Shown one piece after another: positions 56,670-64,000 of a stretch of 64,000 bases of DNA (position 1 is the stretch's first letter; each line of letters begins with the position of its first letter). The DNA is from Benincasa hispida (Eukaryota > Streptophyta > Magnoliopsida > Cucurbitales > Cucurbitaceae). The DNA is taken from assembly GCF_009727055.1 (NCBI RefSeq), contig NC_052358.1:42779583-42843582 (forward strand), given 5' to 3'. Position numbers and translations under genes: made by a program. Under the pieces are notes generated by a model that saw only the letters and a list, made by a program, of their open reading frames with translations, did not search any database and was not told the DNA's origin.

Positions 56670-57143
56670 CAGGTTAGCATAATCTTGCATTCTTTACCGG
56701 AGAGCTTCCTTCATTTTGTTAGTATTGTGATTCTTAACAAAGTGAAATATAACCTTACAACTCTCCTCAACGAGTTGCAAACCTACCAATCTTTACTGAA
56801 AAGTAAGGAGAGAAAGAAGGGTGAGGCAAATGTTGCTTTATCCTCCAGGACGTTCCATAGAGATTTGACCTCAGGAACGAAGTCTGCACCTTCTACTTTT
56901 AACTCTGCAAAGGGGAAGAAGAAGGGTGGCAAGGGAAAAGGGAAGGCGCCTGCCAACCTACCGCCTGTCGTCCTAAGGAGGCGTCCACCGGTTGAAAAGG
57001 GAAAATATTTCCATTGCAATCAGAATGGGCACTGGAAAAGGAACTGTCCTTGCTATCTGAAAGAGAGGAAGGCTGCCAAGGCTAAGGCCAAGGTAAATAA
57101 GGGTAAATATAATTTACTTGTACTTGAAACTTGTTTAGTGTAG
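56670..57143 (+). pseudogene. copia gag, C-terminal part
   Basis: The open frame 56631-57143 covers the primer site and the end of gag. It shows TTLLNELQTYQSLLKSKERK, the linker KKKGGKGKGKAPANLPP, and the zinc knuckle YFHCNQNGHWKRNC, in which the first Cys is Tyr. The first two thirds of gag, including the block at 26041-26377 of the sister copy, are deleted. It ends at TAG near 57141. Confidence 0.8.
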
Positions 57144-58445
57144 AATGATGATTCTGCCTGGATAATGGATTCGGGTGCCACTAACCTTGTTTGTTCTTCT
57201 TTTCAGGGGATTAGATCCTAGTGACAGCTGAAGGCTAGTGAGATGAAGATGCGAGTAGGCATCGAGCACGTCGTCTCAGCTGTGGCAGTGAGTGGGTTCC
57301 AGTTAGCTTTACAAAATAAGTTTCTAGTTTTGAATGATGTATATATTATTCCCGAACTTAAGAGGAACCTTATTTCTGTAAAGTGTTTGCTGTAATGTAA
57401 ATACACTGTTAATTTTAATGTGGATAAAGCGTTTATTCATAAATATGGTGTTATTATTTGTACAGAAAATCTGGAATCTAATTTATATGTGCTAAGGTCG
57501 TTAGCCATTAATTCCCTTCATAACACATAATTGTTTAAAATTGTCATAACTCAAATAAAACGTCAACATATTTCTCCAAAAGAACATGCCCATCTTTGAC
57601 ATCTTCGTTTATGGCACATCAACCTCAATAGGATTGAGAGATTGGTGAAGAATGGACTTCTAAGTGAGTTAGAAGAAAATTTTTTACCAGTGCGTGAGTC
57701 TTGTCTTGAAGGCAAGATCACTAAACGACCTTTTACTAGAAAAGGTTATTAGAGCCAATGAGCCTCTTAAGTTAGTACATTCTGACCTTTGTAGTCCTAT
57801 GAATGTGCAAACCCGAGGTGGATATGAGTATTTTACCAGTTTTACTGATGATTACTTGGGTATGTTTATCTTATGCAACAAAAGTCTGAATCCTTTGAAA
57901 AGTTCAAAGAGTTCAAGGCTGAAGTTGTAAATGCATTGGATAGACAGATTAAAACACTTCGATCGGATCGAGGTGCAGAGTTTTTGGACTCGGCATCCCA
58001 AGATTATTTGATAGAACATGCAATCATTTCCAACTCAGCACTGGGTACACCTCAGCAAAATAGTGTAGCATAGAGGAGAAACAAGACCTTGTTAGACATG
58101 GTTCGCTTGATGATGAATTACGCTTCCTTGCCGGACTCGTTTTGGGGTTTCGTAGTGGAGACTACAGTATATATACTCAAATGTGTTCCCTCCAAGAGTG
58201 TTACGAGAACACCTCTGGAGTTGTGGAACAGGCGTAAAGCTAGTTTACGTCACTTTCGCATTTGGGGTTGCCCTGCACATGTGCTTGAGGCTAATCCCAA
58301 GAAGTTGGAACCACGATCGAGGTTATGCCTCTTTGTAGGCTACCCCAAAAGTACACAAGGAGTTATTTTTATGATCCAGCGGAAAATAAGTGTTTGTTTC
58401 AGCGAACGCTACTTTCCTGGAGGAGGATCATTTAAGGGAGCATAG
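57144..58445 (+). pseudogene. copia protease and integrase
   Basis: The protease site reads IMDSGATNLVC at about 57165-57195 with the D-S-G triad intact. Pre-integrase follows (HINLNRIERLVKNGLLSE). Integrase blocks are HSDLCSPMNVQTRGGYEYFTSFTDDY (first Asp), LRSDRGAEFLDSASQDYLIEHA (second Asp) and GTPQQNSVA, then a TAG at 58071-58073, then LDMVRLMMNYASLPDSFWGFVVET. The frame changes near 57890 and the TAG interrupt an otherwise full set of blocks. Confidence 0.87.
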
Positions 58446-59335
58446 TCCACAAAGTAAAGTCATGTTACGTGGGCTTTTCAATGAAACTACTGAAACTTCA
58501 ACAAGAGTTGTTGAAAAGCCTACTACATCAGCAAGAGTTGTTGATGGAAGTTCATCTAGTAGCTCGGTTCCACCTCAAAAGTTTAAGGAACCTCGACGTA
58601 GTGGGAGGGTTGCGAACTCGCCCGTTTGCTATCTGGGTTTACGGAAATCCTTGCTATGGTAGCAGATGGCGACGTTGAGGATTCGTTGTCTTATCAGAAG
58701 GCAATGGAAGATGTTGATCGAGATGAATGGGTCAAAGCCATGGATCTCGAGATGGAGTGGATGTACTTCAACTCAGTATGAGATCTTGTAGATCAGCCTG
58801 ATGGGGTAATACCTATAAGTTGTAAATGGACCTACAAGTGCAAACGAGGTGCTGATGGGAAGGTACAGACCTTCAAGGCTCGACTTGTGGCAAAGGGTTG
58901 TACCCAGGTAGAGGAAGTTAACTATGAGGACACTTTATCACATGTTGCCATGTTAAAGTCGATCTGCATCCTCATGTCCATTGCAGTTTATTATAATTAT
59001 GAGATCTGGAAAATGGACGTCAAGATAGCCTTTCTGAATGGCAATCTTGAGGAGACCATTTATATATGATGCAACCCAAGGGATTCATAGCCCAAGGTCA
59101 AGAGCAAAAATTTTGCAAGTTGAATCGGTTCATTTACGGACTTAAACATGCGTCTCAATCTTGGAACATATGGTTTGATACTGCGATCAAGTTGTATGGC
59201 TTTGAACAAAACATTGATGAACCTTATGTCTACAAGAAGATAATCAAGCCTTCAGTAGTCTTTTTAGTATTGTATGTAGACGATATACTACTCATTGGGA
59301 ATGATGTAGGTCTACTGACTATTGTTAAGAACTAG
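58446..59335 (+). pseudogene. copia linker and reverse transcriptase
   Basis: The linker (STRVVEKPTTSARVVDGSS, then EPRRSGRVANSPVCYLG) leads into RT: AMEDVDRDEWVKAMDLEMEW, then KAFKARLVAKGCTQVEE-like sequence, WKMDVKIAFLNGNLEETIY, a frame change at about 59066, NRFIYGLKHASQSWNIWFD and VLYVDDILLIGNDVG. The catalytic YVDD box is intact at about 59274-59286. A stop (TAG, about 59333) and frame breaks prevent full translation. Confidence 0.86.
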
Positions 59336-59420
59336 CTAGTGACCCAATTCCAAATGAAAGATTTGAGAGAGGCTCAAATTTTTTCTAGATATACAGATCT
59401 TTCGGGATCGTAAGAACAAA

Positions 59421-60430
59421 GTGCTAGCACTGTCGCAGGCATCGTACATTGACAAGATGTTTCTCAAGTACTCGATGCAGGACTCCAAGAGGGGCCTACT
59501 ACCATTCAGGCATGGAGTCACTTTTTCTAAGGACATGTGTCCTAAGATGCCTCAAGAGGTTGAGGAGATGAGACGGGTCCCATATGCATCTGCCGTTGGC
59601 AGTTTGATGTACGCGATACTCTGTACTTGTCCAGACATCTACTAGCTGTGGGGATAGTTAGAGGCTGTCTCTTATACACATCTAGATGTGTATAAGAGAC
59701 AGGGACATGTGTCCTAAGATGCCTCAAGAGGTTGAGGAGATGAAACGGGTCCCATATGCATCTGCCGTTGGCAGTTTGATGTACGCGATACTCTGTACTT
59801 GTCCAGACATCTACTACACTATGGGCATAGTCAATAGGTATCAGTCTAACCTAGGCCAAGGTCACTGGACTGCAGTGAAGAACATCCTCAAGTATCTTCG
59901 AAGAACGAGGGACTACATGCTCGTGTATAGTTCTAGGGATTTGATCCTTACTGGATACACGAATTCTAACTTTTAGACTGATAAGGACTCTCGCAAATCC
60001 ACATCAGGGTCAATCTTTACTCTTAACGGAGGAGCTGTAGTGTGGCGAAGAACTAAGCAGGGGTGCATCGCCGACTCCACTATGCAGGCGGAGTACATAG
60101 CGGCTTATGAAGCTGCTAAGGAAGCCGTCTGGCTCAGGAAGTTCTTGACAGAACTGGAAGTTGTTCTAGATATGTCTAGGCCCATTACCCTATATTGTGA
60201 TAATAGTGGGGCACTGGCGAACTCCAAAGTGCCGAGGAGTCACAAGGCGACAAACACACAAAGCGGAAGTATCATCTAATTTGCAAGATAGTCATCAAGG
60301 GGACGTGATCGTCACGAAGATCGCTTCGGAGCATAATGTTGCTGACTCGTTTGCGAAGGCTCTCACGGCTACAGTGTTTGAGGGTCACCTACGGAGCATG
60401 GGTCTACAGGATCACCCATGGCAGGACTAG
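59421..60430 (+). pseudogene. copia RNase H, with adapter-induced duplication and in-frame TAG
   Basis: The frame starts LALSQASYIDKMFLKYSMQ, reads VPYASAVGSLMYAILCTCPDIY, is interrupted by the adapter at 59665-59702, then repeats DMCPKMPQEVEEM. It continues to LILTGYTNSNF and a TAG at 59974-59976. After the [48 protein letters not shown] and [14 protein letters not shown]. Without the technical duplication this would be one frame up to the TAG. Confidence 0.87.
59665..59702. other. Second Tn5 (Nextera) mosaic-end junction adapter
   Basis: CTGTCTCTTATACACATCT followed by AGATGTGTATAAGAGACAG, identical to 1432-1469. The sequence GGACATGTGTCCTAAGATGC through about 130 bases lies on both sides (from 59531 and from 59703), again pointing to a chimeric join. 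Confidence 0.98.
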
Positions 60431-60531
60431 GGCAAGTGGGAGATTTTCTTGTACTGGGCTTTTATGCCCTAGTTTATTGTTTTGTACTAGTTTTATGTAC
60501 ACCCCACTTCACTTTAGGACAAGTGGGAGAT

Positions 60532-63303
60532 TGTTGGGGTTGATGCTCTAAAGTCTCGTGTCCTATAGTTTGTAAACAATTTGTACGAACGCTTGTGTTG
60601 TATAATATATGATATTTACTTCACATCTTGATTTTGCACAGTTGTATGTTTTTATTTGCTTTACCTCAAACCAATAAACATAAAATCCCTGGTTATCTGT
60701 ATGTAACTTAAGTATGTATGTGATGACATACAAATGGATCATGTCTTGAGTGATAACCAAAATGGTCTATAGTATATGGATATAGAAGGGAAACTTATCC
60801 TGGTAACACTACGAATGTGGCCCACTTTATGGAATGGTCACAAGTGTTGTGACTTGTCACAGATGCTCTGATCCTGATCATTCGTGTAGGGGACATGCGA
60901 GCGAGAGCGTCCTATAAAAAGAGTTTGTATTAGACCTGACCACGAAGTGTTAACGTCTCTTTATATAACACCATTCATGACAGAGATTTCATTTCACTAA
61001 GATGACCATAGGTAACATGACCTCAATCCTGAGTGAGTTGGGAACTTCTGCCATTGAGGGCAGTTCTTTAATCTGTATAGGTGCGAGTGGTCAGGTCACC
61101 GATTCAAACCTACCATTTTAAGTATTCGTCTGATTTAAGAGCTAGGAACTCAGCTACACAAGATGAAATTCACTCCTTCCCTGAAGCAAGGGCAAGTAGA
61201 TGATAGCTCCCTTAAGGGTTGATTCCAGGGCTTGAACGATGTGGCGCCACACACCTTCTCTTGGCCTGAGAGGTGTTCACACATAGTTGGACTATGTTCT
61301 ATTGTTCCTTAGAGAAATCAGTGGTACTTAAAGAATGAGATGTAACTACAGAGGCAAAACAGTAAATTGGCCCAGTTGTACTTACGAGCATCTGTGAAGG
61401 GTCGATGTACTCATGATTGGTTATATCCAATGGACACAGAAATATATCTGTGGTAAGAAGAGTTCAGTTGTTTGTCTTTAGTGGAATGCCTAACAGTTAA
61501 TGGATGGTGGATCTCGTGGCTAAAGAGTTTAGTCAGCTATTCACGTACCATTGGAGCTTCGAGCCACAAGTCGATTAGGTCCTCTAGGTAGCTTGGATAA
61601 AGTCGAGAATCAGTGTTTGGGTCAGTTTGAAATGTTCAAATTGACAAGAGGGAGTTCAATTATATATGATATAATTATATATGATATAATTGAACTCGAT
61701 AATTATATAATATAATTGACTAAATATATGAGATACATTATTTTGGAGGAAATTAGATATAAAGATGATTTATATCAAGTAGAAGAGAAATTACTATAGT
61801 AGATATGTGATATCAAACTATAGGGTAAGAATATAATATGATTATATTCATTAATTATTAAATTGGTTATTATATGATAATTAGCCAAAAACCTCTCCTC
61901 GATCGTACGTTAGTGAGAGAATCCAAAGTCAGTTATTGTAATTGAAGAATAAAATGAAAATTTATTTTCATTTGGCAAAGGGTTCGAAAATTCGCAATCG
62001 ATGTGAAAACGTAATGATTGCCTAGTTTGAGAGCCTATACGATAGTTTCTCATTGTCTAAACGATCGCACACCACTAGGGGTGTTTAAAAAACCGATGAC
62101 CTGAAAAAATCGATCAACCCAACCGAACCCGTGCGGTTTGGGTTGGATCATCAACTCATTTGGGTTGGGTTGGGTTCAAATAAATGCAAATTTTATGGGT
62201 TGGGTTGGTTCATGGGTTCACCTAATATAACCTAAACCAACTCGAATTTATTATTAACTTTAAAATATATTTTTTATTACATATAACACAATGATTTATA
62301 TATATATTGATTTTAATTTTATTTAATTCTAATATTTTTTAATAATTTATTCTTCAACAACTCTTAAAAGTAGTTTCTTTGCACTTTAGAAAGAAAATTT
62401 TCACTATATAAATTGAAATTGAGTTGTTAATCTTAATTTAATATATGAAAATAATTAAATAAGATTTTTACATATTTACGTTGTGCTTCTTTTAAGAACA
62501 AAATTTTAAACTAATGGCCTGATTAACCCGAACCAACCCAACCTAAATATTTTAAGGTTTGGTTAGGTTGGGTTCATTTTTTAATAAGGGTTATTTGGGT
62601 TGAAGAAATTTACAACCCGAACAACTGGGTTGGGTCTAAAAGGTCTTTCAACCCAACCCAACTCAATCCATGAACACCCATACACACCAGCGCCTAAACG
62701 ATCGCAAGCCTATGCCTAAACGATCGCTTAGCTTTCTTAAACGATCGCATAGCGTGCCGCATTTTCTAGATGATAGTCTACCATTTATTAAGCGTTCGCT
62801 TAGTGAAACCTACACGATCATGTAGCTTCTTCTAAACGATAAGCACCCTAGCTATACAATAGCTCTTTCTCTCCCACTTTCTTATCGTCTACACGATTTA
62901 TCCTTTCTCCGATCTCTACCAAATTCACCAAAGACCATACTTTGGATTCTCACTCCGAGAATACCAAGGGTTCTAACTGGAGGTGTCGCCCCCGTTGTTC
63001 ACTTATTCGTGACTGTTTGTGTTGCGTCCATTCGTGTAGATGATCGTGCTACTGCAGTCGTCTGGTTTGCTGGGCGATAGAGTGCGAGTAGAGGTTCTTC
63101 CACTGCTTCTAAGTTCAACGTTTGAAGAGGGTCTTCAACTAGTATGAGAACTCTTTCCCTTGTATTTTAGTGTTCAAAGCATGTCGTTAATTAGTGTTAA
63201 TTTGCATAACTGTCTGTTGGAATGTATGTGTTATATTTCGGTCACGATGAAATCGGAAAGATTCGAGCGCATTCATCGATGCTCTTCGTTAAAATTTCCT
63301 TTA
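60532..63303 (+). repeat. copia 3' LTR with nested MITE
   Basis: It begins TGTTGGGGTTGATGCTCTAA after the polypurine tract and runs to about 63303, where the end is mutated (CCTTTA in place of CCTTCA). It contains a hAT-like MITE (62076-62682). The part from 61930 to 63060 includes repeated ACGATCGC motifs. The minus-strand solo LTR at 51178-53144 shares most landmarks. Confidence 0.85.
62076..62682. mobile_element. hAT-like MITE nested in copia LTR
   Basis: The 607-bp element has terminal inverted repeats TAGGGGTGTTTA and, complementing the right end, TATGGGTGTTCA. It is flanked by CACACCAC (62068-62075) and CACACCAG (62683-62690), an 8-bp duplication with one change, the hAT hallmark. The inside has many GGGTTGGGTT runs near the left end and CAACCCAACCC near the right. 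No transposase is present. Confidence 0.87.
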
Positions 63304-63623
63304 TTTACAACATTTGTAACATCTACAAAGTAGGCCATACTCGTAGTGTCACCAGGATAAGGTACCCAGCCTTATCCATATACTACAAACCATTTAGGTT
63401 ATCACTTAAACATGATCCACCTGTATGTCTCCATATATATGTCTAAGTTACAAAAATAAACAAGGATGTTAGTTTATTGGTTTGTGGTTAATGCAACTAA
63501 AATATCAAATATTTCATAGATAAAGTGAATAAAATATCAAATATTATCAATCACAAAAACATTTTTTCATACAAGGTTTACAAACTATAGGACCCTACGA
63601 GATTTAGGGCATCAATCCCAACA
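63304..63623 (-). repeat. Inverted copia LTR start fragment
   Basis: On the minus strand it starts TGTTGGGATTGATGCCCTAA at 63623 and covers about the first 320 bases of the LTR. It abuts the end of the plus-strand LTR on one side and a plus-strand RNase H fragment on the other, so it is a rearranged piece. Confidence 0.8.
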
Positions 63624-64000
63624 CTAAGACACCTCAAGAGGTTATGTACTAAACCTGACATCTGTTGCGAGCAGCTTGATGTATGCGATGTTATGTACTA
63701 AACCTGACATCTACTATGCAGTGGGGATAGTCAATAAATATCAATCTAATCCAAGATTAGATCACTGAACAGCCGTTAAAAACATCTTCAAGTATCTACA
63801 GACAACGAGGGACTACATGCTCGTGTATGGTTTTAAGGATTTGATCCTTACAGGATACACAAACTCTGATTTTTAGACTGATGAGGATTCTAGGAAAACC
63901 ACATCAAGATCAGTGTTCACTCTTAATAGAGGAGTAGTAGTATGGCGAAGCACCAAGCAGAGGTGCATCGCGGACTCCACTATGGAGGCTGAGTATGTCG
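63624..64000 (+). pseudogene. copia RT end and RNase H fragment, cut by window edge
   Basis: The sequence matches 59703-60090 and 30960-31350: YAVGIVNKYQSNPRLDH-like text, KNIFKYLQTTRDYMLVYGFKDLILTGYTNSDF, then TAG at 63874-63876, then RKTTSRSVFTLNRGVVVWRSTKQRCIADSTMEAEYV. A 20-odd-base stretch from TTATGTACTAAACCTGACAT occurs twice (63643 and 63690), a local duplication. The rest lies beyond the window. Confidence 0.85.

Larger units (their letters stand above)
56658..60531 (+). mobile_element. Internal region of plus-strand Ty1/copia element
   Basis: Order gag, protease, integrase, RT, RNase H, polypurine tract (AAGTGGGAGAT at 60521-60531), between the LTR pieces at 55448-56655 and 60532-63303. 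The gag lacks its N-terminal two thirds. This is the best-preserved pol of the related copia copies in the window, yet several stops and a technical duplication break it. Confidence 0.9.

Noticed and set aside
62100..62240. Interstitial telomere repeat (GGGTTGGGTT)
   Set aside because: The unit is GGGTT, not the plant telomere unit TTTAGGG, and it lies within a MITE with clear ends.

Overview
This is plant nuclear DNA, almost certainly from a eudicot and probably a cucurbit. The last point rests on the style of the Ty1/copia LTRs and is inference. One ordinary host gene sits in a landscape of nested, mostly dead LTR retrotransposons. No rRNA, tRNA, CRISPR array or bacterial-type operon was seen. 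Three assembly gaps (41072-41896, 43686-43803, 48445-49050) and two sequencing-adapter relics (1432-1469, 59665-59702) show this is a draft assembly with local chimeric joins.

Layout. (1) 1-7579: a minus-strand Athila-like Ty3/gypsy element cut by the window edge, with integrase, RT/RNase H, protease, gag, a tRNA-Asp-type primer site and one LTR. (2) 8070-12782: a complete but dead minus-strand Ty1/copia element with two LTRs, a tRNA-iMet primer site and a perfect 5-bp target duplication (GTTAA). (3) 13575-18062: the host gene, 11 exons and 322 residues, resembling the XRCC4/XLF/PAXX superfamily; its last four exons are a second copy of the four before them. (4) 18063-20713: AT-rich intergenic DNA. 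(5) 20714-35150: a composite plus-strand copia region containing a dead Athila-like pol fragment, an unusual structured leader, a gag split by a 1.7-kb solo LTR, broken pol and two successive LTRs. (6) 35151-38700: leader, primer site and long LTR of another minus-strand element, with 116-bp tandem repeats and an AACGCAT-rich stretch. (7) 39709-49831: a 10-kb non-autonomous (LARD-like) element with GCCAA target duplications, an Athila-type gag, no pol, and a decayed 'putative plant transposon protein' ORF. (8) 49837-53274: leader and LTR of a further Athila-like element, itself hit by a solo copia LTR. (9) 53870-63303: two copia LTR pieces head to head, then a copia element (gag, PR, INT, RT, RNase H) and its 3' LTR carrying a hAT-like MITE. 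(10) 63304-64000: an inverted LTR fragment joined to another copia RNase H fragment.

Most notable observations: the exon-block duplication that turned an apparent former stop-codon region into a splice donor; a pair of similar stem-loops with covarying stems in a copia leader (25386-25650), followed upstream by a series of ATTATAA-type palindromes; a hairpin at the 5' terminus of four Athila-like LTRs, with a GAAA loop in three of them and compensatory changes in the arms; and the same in-frame TAG near the start of RNase H in all three related copia copies.

Apart from the host gene, nothing here looks like a working set of genes. The retroelement proteins would normally act together (capsid assembly, cDNA synthesis, integration), but every copy has disabling lesions, so any movement would need proteins supplied by other elements.
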